64,000 nt of DNA. Source: Acidobacteriota bacterium. Its GTDB lineage: Bacteria > Acidobacteriota > Terriglobia > Acidiferrales > UBA7541. Where the stretch lies: NCBI GenBank assembly GCA_013289665.1, contig JABCZN010000008.1, positions 124,001 to 188,000 on the forward strand. The letters run 5' to 3'. The notes under the pieces were generated by a model. It made no database searches. It saw nothing but the letters and a program-made list of their open reading frames with translations, and was not told the DNA's origin. Below, piece by piece: positions 28,818-37,791 of the stretch. The position numbers and the translations under genes are program-made. Position 1 is the first letter of the stretch. Each line of letters starts with the position of its first letter.

Positions 28818-29642
28818 CTAGCGAATAACCCGCAACAACATTCCGCTGGCGCCGCGGACGAGCAAATCCTGCTGGTCGGAGACCAAAGTGATCTCCCCGA
28901 CAGGTTCCGTGCGGCCGGCATGGGCAATTCTGACTCCCTGGATTCCGTAAACTCCACAGGCATCGGAGGAGAAAACCCAGAGCGCCTGAAGGCGATCCTC
29001 CGGATCCACAGCCCCGCGGCACTTGGAATCAGCCTGCGCGCGAACGTGAACCAGGACGCCGCCATAGACACCCTTTCCCACGGCTTCACTGCTCAGGTTG
29101 CTGACGACTGGCCCGCCAACTCCATAAACTTCGTCTCCTCCGATCTGCCGGGTGGTGGCCCAGATATAGGGCGTGCCAAAACCGGGGGAGAATTCCGGAG
29201 TTTCGGCGGACTGCACTTCCATAAACCCGGCGAGCGCGCGCAAATTGGCGACGATTCGGATTGCGCGGTGGTGGATTTCGAGATTGTCAAAGCGGAAAGC
29301 GATTCTTCCGTTGGTGCCGTATCCTGCTCGCTCGACGGACAGGATCATGCCAGACACTTTCGCTCCTTCGGGAATTTTTTCATGGTTCGGGAGCGGCACT
29401 TCCTGCATGATGCGGCCGGTCACTTCCTGCCCGGGCCGGGCACTTTTCGAAGACAAACCGTGATTGAGCCTCACGGGGAGAATGGTTCCCGCGGGAATCT
29501 CGAGATTCTCAAGTTTTCTGGTGTGCTCCGCCGGGAGACTCGCAGTTTGCGCGGCAACTGGCAGACCAACTTGCGGCCCTAGCGAGAGGAAAACGGACAG
29601 GGCGAAACCAAACGGCGCGTACCGGAGAGCGAGATGGTTCAT
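28818..29642 (-). CDS. Exported protein of unknown function
   Basis: A 274-residue protein from the ATG at 29642, which follows AGGAGTTTGCT. A signal peptide ends at VAAQ. The first mature domain (IPAGTILPVRLNHGLSSKSARPGQEVTGRI, then IPEGAKVSGMI) looks like a small beta domain seen in TrbI/VirB10-type and other acidobacterial exported proteins. I do not recognise the rest. The upstream region contains the CTACCCTA motif discussed at 29800. Confidence 0.65.
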   Translation of the reverse strand: MNHLALRYAPFGFALSVFLSLGPQVGLPVAAQTASLPAEHTRKLENLEIPAGTILPVRLNHGLSSKSARPGQEVTGRIMQEVPLPNHEKIPEGAKVSGMILSVERAGYGTNGRIAFRFDNLEIHHRAIRIVANLRALAGFMEVQSAETPEFSPGFGTPYIWATTRQIGGDEVYGVGGPVVSNLSSEAVGKGVYGGVLVHVRAQADSKCRGAVDPEDRLQALWVFSSDACGVYGIQGVRIAHAGRTEPVGEITLVSDQQDLLVRGASGMLLRVIR

Positions 29643-29799
29643 AGCAAACTCCTGCGAGAAATTCCGCCGAACATTCGGCGAAGGCAAAACAAACCTTGCA
29701 AATAGTTTCCTCCGTGGAAGTCTGAATAACAAGCGGCGGGAACGGCCGGTCAGAATGAGGATGATTCAGCCTGAGTTCAGGCAAACTCTCGTGAGCTTG

Positions 29800-29818
29800 T
29801 ACCCCTACCCTATTTTCC
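29800..29818 (-). promoter_or_regulatory. Putative regulator motif upstream of the exported-protein gene
   Basis: The plus strand reads TACCCCTACCCTATTTTCC, about 160 bp upstream of the ATG at 29642. It shares 15 of 19 positions with 22442-22460. TACCCCT also fits the NarL heptamer consensus TACYYMT as I recall it. Whether any regulator binds is unknown. Confidence 0.35.
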
Positions 29819-29854
29819 GCGGACCGGGACGATAGACGCAATCAGAGAAAACGT

Positions 29855-30895
29855 TCAGCGCAGTGAATGCACTTTTGCCAGAACTTTTGGGGCCAGCGAG
29901 GCGGGCAAGGGAGTGTACCCGTGTTGTTCCGCGCTTTGTTCGCCCATGCTGAGCGTCCATTCGAGGAAATTGGCGAGGGCCCTGGCGCGTTCCGGATCGG
30001 CCGATTTTTCCGGCACGTAGAGCCAGGTGAAGCTGACGACCGGATAAGCCTCATTGCCTGGAGCATTCGTGAGTGAAGTACGAAAATCCGCGGGGATGGA
30101 CTTTTCGGCGGAGTGGTAGGCAGCGGCGATGCTCGCCTGGGTCGCCTCGATAAACTTTCCGGAGGCATTCTGGACATGCCCGACGCCAACGGAATTGTCG
30201 GATAACGTGAAGCCAAGCTCTATATAGCCGATCGCCCCGGAGGTGCTTTTCACTTTCTCCATCATGTCTTCGCCACGATTGGCGTTGATTCCCACGGGCC
30301 AGGCGGGAGAGGGAGTCTTGCCAATCTGGCTGCGCCACCTGGAGCTGGCCTTCGAAAGATAATCCGTGAGTATGTAATTCGAACCTTTTCCCTCCGTGCG
30401 ATGGACGACGGCGATATCCAGATGAGGCAGGATCTGGCCCGGATTGAGTTCTTTGATCATGGGATCGTCCCAGGTCTTGACGCTACCAAGGAATATATCG
30501 GCGAGGACCGGGCCGGAGAAGCGAAGGTTTCCTCTTACGCCGGGAACGTGATAAATGGGGACGATGGCGACGAGAACTGTGGGGATGTGCAGGATGGGAG
30601 TTTTCGCCGCTTTCAACTGTTCGTCGCTCATCGGCACCTCGCCGGCCGCGAAATCGCCGACGCCGCGGGAAATGTCTTCGATGCCCTTGACGGTACCGGT
30701 GCTGAGATAACGGACCTGCACGCCGGGGCTGAGCTTGTTATATTCTTCGACCCAGTGGGAGTAGAGGGGCGTGGGGAGATTCGAACCGCTGCCCACCAGG
30801 GCGATGAGGTTTTGAGAGTTTGCGGCGAGGGTAAAGCAAATCAAAAAGAGAACGAGAGCCGGCCAAACAGCCAACTTGAGCCCTGATGGTTTCAT
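29855..30895 (-). CDS. PstS-like phosphate ABC transporter substrate-binding protein
   Basis: A 346-residue periplasmic protein from the ATG at 30895 with AGGAG about 11 bp upstream. It has a signal peptide (LVLFLICFTLAANSQ). The phosphate-binding class is indicated by VGSGSNLPTPLYSHWVEEYNKLSPGVQVRYLSTGTVKGIEDISRGVGDFAAGEVPMS, with the two segments carrying the oxyanion-binding loops, and VHRTEGKGSNYILTDYLS. No pstCAB genes are adjacent, so it is either an orphan subunit or serves another transporter. Confidence 0.87.
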   Translation of the reverse strand: MKPSGLKLAVWPALVLFLICFTLAANSQNLIALVGSGSNLPTPLYSHWVEEYNKLSPGVQVRYLSTGTVKGIEDISRGVGDFAAGEVPMSDEQLKAAKTPILHIPTVLVAIVPIYHVPGVRGNLRFSGPVLADIFLGSVKTWDDPMIKELNPGQILPHLDIAVVHRTEGKGSNYILTDYLSKASSRWRSQIGKTPSPAWPVGINANRGEDMMEKVKSTSGAIGYIELGFTLSDNSVGVGHVQNASGKFIEATQASIAAAYHSAEKSIPADFRTSLTNAPGNEAYPVVSFTWLYVPEKSADPERARALANFLEWTLSMGEQSAEQHGYTPLPASLAPKVLAKVHSLR

Positions 30896-31141
30896 AAGGG
30901 TTGCACTCCTTTGTATGACACGGGCTTGCACAGAATCTTGCTCTCAGGTTGGCGAGTTCGCAATGTCGATAATCGATGCCGAAACTTATTGGTTAACCGG
31001 GGCTTTGACGGCGGGCTGAGCGGCCCGATAAGATGCGCAGGGCTTCGCCGAAGCGCAATTTTCTGGAAGTCAGGAATCTTTTGAATCGCGCTGGGCGATC
31101 GCCGGGCGCGAACGGAATTGCAGACTGGGGGATAAGAAACA

Positions 31142-31618
31142 ATGCGGAATGAACTTGGGTGGGCTTGCGCCGTTCTGGCGCTCGGGGGATTTGTTTTCGG
31201 ACAGAAACCGCAGGGAACGACCAACCAGCCTGCCACGCCCGCGGCCCCGCCGGAGCTTACGAATCTGCTGGATGCGAGAATCAAGGCCGAATGGCAGGCG
31301 ATCAAGGCGAAGGATCAGAAGGCTTATGGGGAGCTGTTGGCGGAGGAATTCGTTGCCGTCGAGGCCGACGGCGGGGGCGAGAGATATAAGTGGAAGGCAT
31401 TGAATGAACTTCAGGAGAGCGCCGTCGCCGACTTCACACTTTCGTTCCTGAAAGTGACGCCGCTGTGCGCGGATGCAGCGTTTGTCCGCTATGAGGTTTT
31501 TATCAGGTTTCCGCCGAAGTCGGCGGTTCCGTTTGAAAAGGTCCTGGTTGGTGAAATCTGGGTGAAGCGCGAGGGGCAATGGAAAGCCCTGCACTACCAG
31601 GAAACGCGAGTGAAATAG
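31142..31618 (+). CDS. Exported NTF2/DUF4440-like protein
   Basis: A 158-residue protein with a signal-like N-terminus ending at FVFGQ. The mature region LLDARIKAEWQAIKAKDQKAYGELLAEEFVAVEADGGGERYKWKAL fits the cone-shaped NTF2/SnoaL-like fold, and it ends with WVKREGQWKALHYQETRVK, a typical final strand. The family includes small enzymes and binding proteins; no active-site assignment is possible. It converges with the gene at 31737. Confidence 0.72.
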   Translation: MRNELGWACAVLALGGFVFGQKPQGTTNQPATPAAPPELTNLLDARIKAEWQAIKAKDQKAYGELLAEEFVAVEADGGGERYKWKALNELQESAVADFTLSFLKVTPLCADAAFVRYEVFIRFPPKSAVPFEKVLVGEIWVKREGQWKALHYQETRVK

Positions 31619-31645
31619 TTAATTTACTCAGAGGGTCGCCGCTCC

Positions 31646-31682
31646 TGGCCGCCCACGGACGTGATTCACGAGGGCGCGGCCA
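31646..31682. terminator. Possible hairpin between convergent genes
   Basis: A 7-bp stem (TGGCCGC with GCGGCCA) encloses a second small stem (CGTG ATT CACG). It lies in the 118-bp gap between two converging genes. No U-tract is present, so its role as a terminator is uncertain. Confidence 0.3.
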
Positions 31683-31736
31683 AGAGCAGCCTTGATGATT
31701 CTGGTTGCGCTGTTGCCGATTGATTGCGTGGTGCGC

Positions 31737-32375
31737 CTATTCGCAATCCGGCGGCATGGAAGCGATGGCGTCCTCAGAACCGCAGGCGCGCTTCTTTTTC
31801 GCGGGTGTGAGGCCAGGCCTGGAATGATTGAGAATCCAGAGACCATCGTTGTTGGTCAGGTAAATCAGGCCGCGGCTGGGATCCTGGAGGATGCTGGTCA
31901 CCCCGCTAAAGGTCTGGAGAACCTTGGGGTGCGCGGGATCGCTGAGGTCAAGAATCCTGACGGTTTCCGTGGGGCTCTCGGTATTCCGGATGACTCCCTT
32001 GGAATTCTTGTCGGGAACTTCAGCGAGGCCGACGTCGGGACCAACGATTTCAAGTTTGCCGGCGGTGGCGTCGCTGGACTGGGCGGTGTGATTCACCAGA
32101 CTGGGGAGCACCGGTTTGGTGACATCAATTACGGTGAAGCCCTGCTTGGACGCTTTCTGGACATACAAGTATTGCTTGTCGCCCTTGTTTTGGAGAAGCA
32201 TCTCGCTTCCCGGAGCGTCTTTCAAGGCCAGGTGCGCAATCACCTTAGCGGGAACTTCGGTGGGCTTGGTGTTTGCGGAGATGCGAGGCGCGGACAGGAT
32301 CACCACTGCAGCCGCGCAGGCCATACTGGCGGGGCCCAAATGACTGCGAAAAAATCCTTTTTGAATGATACTCAT
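31737..32375 (-). CDS. Exported protein with LVIVD-like beta-propeller repeats, function unknown
   Basis: A 212-residue protein. The ATG at 32375 follows GGAGGAAGTG and is preferred over upstream candidates at 32432 and 32483. A hydrophobic segment (GPASMACAAAVVILSA) suggests export. Repeats such as YLYVQKASKQGFTVIDVTKPVLPSLV and VRILDLSDPAHPKVLQTFSGV match LVIVD-type propeller blades. The C-terminus ends with two Cys-containing stretches. No catalytic motif is seen. Confidence 0.68.
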   Translation of the reverse strand: MSIIQKGFFRSHLGPASMACAAAVVILSAPRISANTKPTEVPAKVIAHLALKDAPGSEMLLQNKGDKQYLYVQKASKQGFTVIDVTKPVLPSLVNHTAQSSDATAGKLEIVGPDVGLAEVPDKNSKGVIRNTESPTETVRILDLSDPAHPKVLQTFSGVTSILQDPSRGLIYLTNNDGLWILNHSRPGLTPAKKKRACGSEDAIASMPPDCE

Positions 32376-32507
32376 CACTTCCTCCTTGCACTGCTCTAGG
32401 CGTGCCTCCGATAGTCTTTTTGTCCATTTCATCGTTTTACGTCTCTGTGTGATTAGATGCGGCGAAATGCGTACCCAATTCACATTTCGCGAAGCAGGCG
32501 ATTGGCG

Positions 32508-32837
32508 CTACGCGGAGGGAGGGGGGCGAGTTAAAAGTCGATTGTCCATGGGCATAGAAACAACGAAATGCTCCTCGCGTGTCTCTATGCGCAACGGTAC
32601 GAAGCGAGGCAGCAGGAGGCTGCCGGTGGGCGGCGGCTGCAACACGAAGAAATCCTTGGCCATGACTTTGGCCGTCATGTGGGAGGGTGCGGACAGAACC
32701 CAAGAAGTTTCTTCGTTGCCTTGAATTCGCGGAAAACGATTTGCCAGAACGAGGACGAGTGAGAACGCGCAAACGCAGACAGCCGCGCATTGCATGCGAG
32801 TCAGGCGGCGCGCACGCGGTTTTACAAGCGGCAGCAT
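32508..32837 (-). CDS. Small membrane-anchored hypothetical protein
   Basis: A 109-residue frame, start chosen at 32837 (GGTGGGG upstream). It has an Arg-rich N-terminus, one hydrophobic segment (AAVCVCAFSLVLVLA) and a polar tail with FFVLQPPPTGSLLLPRF. The coding pattern (membrane anchor plus a well-formed tail) looks real, but I recognise no family. Confidence 0.45.
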   Translation of the reverse strand: MLPLVKPRARRLTRMQCAAVCVCAFSLVLVLANRFPRIQGNEETSWVLSAPSHMTAKVMAKDFFVLQPPPTGSLLLPRFVPLRIETREEHFVVSMPMDNRLLTRPPPSA

Positions 32838-32984
32838 CGTAACCCCACCAAGCAAAGACTTCTCATCACCATAATTCTACACCTGTGGGGCTAAACGCGC
32901 GTCAAGGCCATACGCCGACTGAGTATTCCAGGCTTAGCGACCTTGGTCACGTTGCAACGCTGCTTCCAGACTGCGGTTATGCGC

Positions 32985-34889
32985 TTATTGCCTGCCGTAG
33001 ACGGCAATGCATCCATTGGCGCTCTGCGTGCCGCAGAGAGCGCCCGCCTGTGTGGGCACAAAGATTTGATTCGTGAATTGGTTGACGGTGATGCTGTGAG
33101 AGTTGGAACCAGTGGTCACATTGACGAGCCACTGGCGCGAACCCGCATCAACCACCCCCATAATCGGTCCGCTGGGCATGTCGCGCCCCGCGGTGTAGTA
33201 GCGGTTGTCGCCGGGGTTGTACCAGACCTCGTCGGTGCCGCCGCTTTGATCGATATTGATCTCGCTGGCCAGGCAGGCGGCGCTGGTCGTGCAGGTACCG
33301 TCAAAGACGATCAGCAATGGCGGAAACTGTACGCCATCATGGCCTCCGCAACCGATCAGGAAATCGTGGCCCGGGCCCTGGGTGATGCCAGCGGGCATGC
33401 AGTTAAGCGTCGGGACAACGTTGATGACCACGGGGCCGGCGGGATTTCCTATGCGTGGATCAACTTCATCAATGCACCCGACGGCCACACTCGACTGAGT
33501 GGCCAGAGAGGAAACCGTGCAATTCAGGTTTTGAACATAAAAAGTGCCATGGAGGGGATTGAAACCTACGGCACCGGTCCCGGCCACGGCAATTTCGCCC
33601 TGTTGTCCAGGCCCGGCCGGTCCACCGCTGGTGATGAAAGCGCCGGTGTTAGCGTCAACAACAGCCGAGTGATGGCATGGAATGGTGAGAGTTCCGCCAG
33701 TTGCTACCAAAGGAAATGGTCCGCCGGATGCCCCTGAGGGTACGGATGTAGAAGGATCAGGGCAGGGGAAACCGTTGCCGCTATCTACAGCGACCGTTGA
33801 ATCGATTGGGGATGCTCCGTCGTAATAAATCTGGCCGAGGATGCACGCGGCAGGATTCGCGGAAGTGTAATTGTTGGCCGCGGTCCCATTAGTTGGGTAA
33901 GCGGGGTAATTGACCGGCAGGCAGTGTCCCTGCCCCGGTGTAGTGAAGGGAGGCACAAAGGTGCGGTTGACTATATCGGTTACGTCAATCAGCGTCACGA
34001 ACGGAAGGCCTGGGTCGCCGTTGGCGATGGTGAGAATATCATGTCCGCCCACGGTTCCATATGCCATTTCATCGGCGCGATCATCGGCGCATTCGGGAGC
34101 GCTGCCGGCGCCGCCATTCCAGGAGGCGATGCAGGGGCCGACGCCGTTTGGACCGTCAAAATCGGGGGATGATCCCGTGGCGAAATCGGCAATCACGGTC
34201 GGCGGGGTCTTGGTGAGGTCGAATACCACTACGGAGGCGCTTCCGCTGCCGACGAATAATGTTTTTCCGTCCGGTGTTACCAGAAGCCCGTTGGGGCCGG
34301 AGAGAGGGTTAACACCATTGGCGCGCGAAGCACAGCATTGCGCCCCAGGCAACCCACCATAGGAACCGTTGGGACCAAAACCGGGAAACGCATTGCCGAA
34401 ATTCGCGAAGAAAGGCGCGTTCCTGCAACCGAACCGGGTAAGTCCGTTGCCAGGCCTGGTGGAATTTACACTTCCGAGGCCAGTGACGATGGAGGGAATT
34501 CCTTGTGGTTCGTTAACAGGGTCAAGCTGCGGGCCCCAGCACGGGCTGAAGTTATTTCCGGCGTTTGCCACCTGATTGATTCCCCCGATGGTATTCACGG
34601 CGAAGTTGTGTTTTGCGTCCACAACGACGACATCCAGGCCGATGCGGTCGGATGTATATACGAGTTGGTTAACGGGATCGAACCAGCTGATGTCGAAGGA
34701 GTTGAAGGGACCGCCAGGCTCGCCGGTCGGATTATGCTCCGGGACCGGGACGACGTTGAGAACGCCGTACGCCCCATTGACGGTGGTTCCGCAGGTCGGG
34801 CAATAGGGCTGCGAGCCGCAACTGTTCAAGAGTAATCCGAGCACCAAAACAGCAGCTATTTCGATAATCTTCATGACTCTGGGCCTCAT
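32985..34889 (-). CDS. Large lipoprotein with YVTN/NHL-type beta-propeller character
   Basis: A 634-residue protein from the ATG at 34889 (GGAGGAGG upstream). The lipoprotein signal ends LLLNSC, followed by a CPTC motif. The mature part has recurring blade-like stretches such as YTSDRIGLDVVVVDAKHNFAVNTIGG, LVTPDGKTLFVGSGSASVVVFDL and VTTGSNSHSITVNQFTNQIFVPT, with many Cys, Gly and Pro. It probably sits on the outer or inner membrane facing the periplasm. No enzyme function can be assigned. It lies 137 bp upstream of the next minus-strand gene's promoter side. Confidence 0.75.
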   Translation of the reverse strand: MRPRVMKIIEIAAVLVLGLLLNSCGSQPYCPTCGTTVNGAYGVLNVVPVPEHNPTGEPGGPFNSFDISWFDPVNQLVYTSDRIGLDVVVVDAKHNFAVNTIGGINQVANAGNNFSPCWGPQLDPVNEPQGIPSIVTGLGSVNSTRPGNGLTRFGCRNAPFFANFGNAFPGFGPNGSYGGLPGAQCCASRANGVNPLSGPNGLLVTPDGKTLFVGSGSASVVVFDLTKTPPTVIADFATGSSPDFDGPNGVGPCIASWNGGAGSAPECADDRADEMAYGTVGGHDILTIANGDPGLPFVTLIDVTDIVNRTFVPPFTTPGQGHCLPVNYPAYPTNGTAANNYTSANPAACILGQIYYDGASPIDSTVAVDSGNGFPCPDPSTSVPSGASGGPFPLVATGGTLTIPCHHSAVVDANTGAFITSGGPAGPGQQGEIAVAGTGAVGFNPLHGTFYVQNLNCTVSSLATQSSVAVGCIDEVDPRIGNPAGPVVINVVPTLNCMPAGITQGPGHDFLIGCGGHDGVQFPPLLIVFDGTCTTSAACLASEINIDQSGGTDEVWYNPGDNRYYTAGRDMPSGPIMGVVDAGSRQWLVNVTTGSNSHSITVNQFTNQIFVPTQAGALCGTQSANGCIAVYGRQ

Positions 34890-35026
34890 CGAAAAACCTC
34901 CTCCGGGAATTCCACTTGAATTTTCCGCGCCGTGGCGCTGCGTTCGTTTTTGTGAAGGCCTGCTTGGCTTCCAGGCATGTTGGCCAGAATCAAATGCAGT
35001 CCAGTACATGGCTGATCCTCCGCGCC

Positions 35027-36640
35027 CTAGAACCGGTACTGTAGCCGCTGTTCGAAGACGTAGTAGTTCTGCGGCGTTGCACCAATCGTGCTCGGATCCT
35101 TCAGGCGATCGATGCTGAGGTTGGACTGGAAGCGCACCCAGTAGTTCAAATACCAGTTCACACCGAAGCTGAATTCGTCGGTGTGCCGGTTGTAGGTAGG
35201 AACGTTTTGGGGCGTTTGGAGGTTGTTGAAGAAAATACCAGGCTCATTGCCCTGGATCCCGGAATAGCGGAATGCGAGCTCCCAGGCTCCCCAACCGCGT
35301 CCACCGCCGCCGGGAAGTTCCGGGCCAAACACCGGGTGCTTGATGCGAGGCGTGCCGTTTTCCGGCCGGCGTTCCTTGGTGAGCAGGTAGGTGGCGGCGG
35401 AGTTCCAAGCCTTGAAACGAACGGCGGGCAGATCGGAAAATCCAAGTCCACCGAGGGTCAAGGTGCCGACACCGGTGCGATCGAAAATCGCCTGCACGTA
35501 TTCGTCGCGGAAGCCCCATGGGCCGTTTAGATACGTGAACTCACCTTCATAGCGCCAGACATTCCCGTTGGCTTGAAATTGCGGCAAGAAGGTAAACGCC
35601 GCATCCGGCGAGCCGGTGCTGGGCGTGAGTTCATTGGAAAGTCCGCGCGCCTGGCTGTAGGCGATCGATCCACCAAAGGCAAGATCGTGGACCCGGCTGT
35701 CTTTCTTGTTGCGCCAGGGATAAAAACGGACTCTGCCGACGGCTTCCGGCACGCTGGTGGTGTTGTTGGTGGAGAAGCCTTTGCCGTTGAACGCGCCCGC
35801 CCAGTACTGGAATGCGCCGCCGTTGATGTCGCCGTGAATGGTGACGCCGGGGCTGCGAAACGCGGAAGAAGCCGACGGGTAAAGCAGAGATTGCAAACCG
35901 CGCTCCACGAAATCGATGTTCGTTACGCCGGCGGCCAATTCCTGGGCGAAAGGTTCCTTGAATTGCCCGGCCTGGATCTGGATGGCGTTATTGTATTTTG
36001 CGTTCAAGTAGATATCGCGGATCGTGGCACCGGTAGTGGCGGCGGCGTCGATCAGGATGCCGAACTGGTAGTGGTCGCCATAATTTCCTTGAAAGCCAAA
36101 GCGGCCGCGGCGCACGGAAAAAGTATCGGCAGGAGTGCCGTCGCCAATATAGTTGCGGTAATCGGTCTGCACGTAACCGTAAGGCTGAATCTGAAATTGG
36201 CCGTCATTGGATTTGATGAAGAAATGCTCGCCGTTCCATCCGGCATTCACCGGCGGGGCGCCGTCTTTCTTCTCGGCGGGTTTCTGGTACAACACCACGG
36301 GCTCCGCGGGCGGCACAACTTCCGCATCAACAGCCGGCGCGGGAGCGGGCAGTGGATAAGTGGTGTTAATCAGGTGAGCAGCACCGTCGGATGCCGGAGA
36401 CGGCGCGCGAGACTTCACCTCGACGAGTTGCTGGACCAAATTTTTCAATTGCTCGATGGTTCGGCGCTGCGCGGCAAGTTCCTGGCGCAATTGGTCCACT
36501 TCCGCCTTGCTCGCTGTCGCGGAAGGGGCCTGTATGCCGCCGGTGGCGGAATTCTCATTCTGGGCTTGAACACGCGGGATTGTGCCGGCAAGACCCAAAA
36601 CGACGGCCAGAAGCACAAACCACGTCCTAAGTGAATTCAT
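35027..36640 (-). CDS. Phosphate-selective porin O/P (OprP/OprO-like)
   Basis: A 537-residue outer-membrane porin. The signal peptide ends at VQAQN. A coiled-coil region follows (KAEVDQLRQELAAQRRTIEQLKNLVQQLVEV), typical of the N-terminal trimerisation part. The 16-strand barrel starts FQIQPYGYVQTDYRNYIG and includes RRGRFGFQGNYGDHYQFGILIDAA; it ends YVFEQRLQYRF with terminal Phe. Members pass phosphate, polyphosphate or other anions; this name does not prove phosphate specificity. Confidence 0.9.
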   Translation of the reverse strand: MNSLRTWFVLLAVVLGLAGTIPRVQAQNENSATGGIQAPSATASKAEVDQLRQELAAQRRTIEQLKNLVQQLVEVKSRAPSPASDGAAHLINTTYPLPAPAPAVDAEVVPPAEPVVLYQKPAEKKDGAPPVNAGWNGEHFFIKSNDGQFQIQPYGYVQTDYRNYIGDGTPADTFSVRRGRFGFQGNYGDHYQFGILIDAAATTGATIRDIYLNAKYNNAIQIQAGQFKEPFAQELAAGVTNIDFVERGLQSLLYPSASSAFRSPGVTIHGDINGGAFQYWAGAFNGKGFSTNNTTSVPEAVGRVRFYPWRNKKDSRVHDLAFGGSIAYSQARGLSNELTPSTGSPDAAFTFLPQFQANGNVWRYEGEFTYLNGPWGFRDEYVQAIFDRTGVGTLTLGGLGFSDLPAVRFKAWNSAATYLLTKERRPENGTPRIKHPVFGPELPGGGGRGWGAWELAFRYSGIQGNEPGIFFNNLQTPQNVPTYNRHTDEFSFGVNWYLNYWVRFQSNLSIDRLKDPSTIGATPQNYYVFEQRLQYRF

Positions 36641-36787
36641 GTTTACCCTCCCAAAATGTTCGAGCGAATCAAGGTGGCGGACACGCCTTTAGCGCATTCT
36701 CAGAATTGTGTCAAGCAAATAATCGAAAAACGGCTAGAAGCGAGAAAAATTTACGCTCCAAGAAGCGCAAAAATGCGGCTGCAATAG

Positions 36788-37666
36788 TTGATACAAATCG
36801 CTTCTGGAGGAGGCATCCGGCAGGCGCGCCGAATTCCCGCGGCAAGAGAATCGCTTCGCAGATGTTCCCGTTTTCTGATAAACAGGAGTTTGCACTTTGC
36901 CCATGCCATCCTCCTGTTTTTTGCGGCCGCGATCGCCGGGACACTGAACGCAGTGGCCGGCGGGGGCAGCTTTGTCTCCTTTCCCGTACTGCTGTTCACG
37001 GGAGTGCCTGCGGTCGAAGCCAATGCCACGAACACGGTGGCACTCTGGCCGGGTCTGGCGGCCAGCACTTTCGTTTACCTGAAGCGGTTGGACGCGCCAC
37101 TGCGGCTGCTCATCCCACTCCTGGTGACGAGCCTGGCCGGGGGTTGGGCAGGCGCAGTGCTACTGCTGAGAACTCCGCAACACACTTTTCTGCACCTGGT
37201 GCCGTGGCTGCTTTTGAGCGGCACGTTGCTGTTTGCCTTAGGCAATCAAATTCGCGCACTTGCGGGCCGGACTTCCGTGGTCGAGGATCTGCGGCAGTTG
37301 TCGTGGCAAGCGATTCTGGTGAGCTCCGTTTTAGAGTTGCTGCTGGCAGTCTACGGCGGATACTTCGGCGCGGGGATCGGGTTTGTAATCCTCGGCATGC
37401 TGGCGGCGCTGGGGATGCGCGATGTTCTGGCGATGGGCGCCATCCGGACATTGCTGGCCGCAGCGTGCAACGTAGCTGCCGTGGTGACGTTCATCTGGGC
37501 TGGAGCGGTTCTCTGGCCGCAGTGCCTGGTGATGCTAGGGGGAGCGCTGACGGGCGGGTGGTTTGGGGCGCAGCTTGCGCAGACCGCCGACCCGAAGAAA
37601 ATGCGTTACGCGGTGATCGGCATCGGCTTGGGGATGAGTGCGTATTTTTTTATTACCGGCCGCTAG
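36788..37666 (+). CDS. TauE/SafE family anion exporter/permease
   Basis: A 292-residue frame with eight or so helices and the TauE/SafE signature AGTLNAVAGGGSFVSFPVLLFTGVPAVEANATNTVALWPG, repeated in the second half around VYGGYFGAGIGFVILGMLAALGM. The family moves small anions such as sulfite, sulfoacetate or other organic acids. The start is uncertain: the only in-frame candidates are TTGs at 36788 and 36890, and the Arg-rich first 34 residues are unusual. A strong GGAGGAGG lies at 36806-36813 but is followed only by an ATC codon. It lies just upstream of the FadR gene on the same strand. Confidence 0.78.
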   Translation: MIQIASGGGIRQARRIPAARESLRRCSRFLINRSLHFAHAILLFFAAAIAGTLNAVAGGGSFVSFPVLLFTGVPAVEANATNTVALWPGLAASTFVYLKRLDAPLRLLIPLLVTSLAGGWAGAVLLLRTPQHTFLHLVPWLLLSGTLLFALGNQIRALAGRTSVVEDLRQLSWQAILVSSVLELLLAVYGGYFGAGIGFVILGMLAALGMRDVLAMGAIRTLLAAACNVAAVVTFIWAGAVLWPQCLVMLGGALTGGWFGAQLAQTADPKKMRYAVIGIGLGMSAYFFITGR

Positions 37667-37724
37667 GACGTTGCGCGCGAGCTGGGAGCGGTTTTTTGCC
37701 TGCGGGTTTCCAGTCCAAAAAATA

Positions 37725-37754
37725 TTGCGAAGTGCTTGACAAGCGGTGTATACT
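37725..37754 (+). promoter_or_regulatory. Putative sigma-70 promoter of the FadR-AAA-oxidoreductase operon
   Basis: TATACT at 37749-37754 matches a -10 element, with TTGCGA at 37725-37730 as -35 and an 18-bp spacer. A TTGACA at 37736-37741 is too close to this -10 to be its partner. The operator at 37760-37778 starts 6 bp after the -10 and would overlap the transcription start. Confidence 0.55.
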
Positions 37755-37759
37755 CCCGC

Positions 37760-37778
37760 TGGTCCACTTACCGGACCA
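37760..37778 (+). promoter_or_regulatory. Operator: inverted repeat TGGTCC-N7-GGACCA upstream of the FadR gene
   Basis: A perfect 6-bp inverted repeat (TGGTCC ACTTACC GGACCA) lies 13 bp before the TTG start of the FadR-type gene and just after its -10. It closely matches the site at 47824-47842 upstream of the OFA transporter gene (16 of 19 positions). FadR-family regulators bind such short dyads, so autorepression is likely (inference). Confidence 0.65.
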
Positions 37779-37791
37779 CTTGGAGTCTTGC

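Noticed and set aside
37736..37741. TTGACA as the -35 of the FadR promoter
   Set aside because: It is only 7 bp from TATACT, too close; TTGCGA at 37725 gives an 18-bp spacer.
36631..37791. A 621-codon plus-strand frame that ends with the FadR gene
   Set aside because: Its first 387 codons overlap the TauE/SafE gene in another frame and are Arg/Gly/Ser-rich without any domain; only the part from the TTG at 37792 matches FadR.
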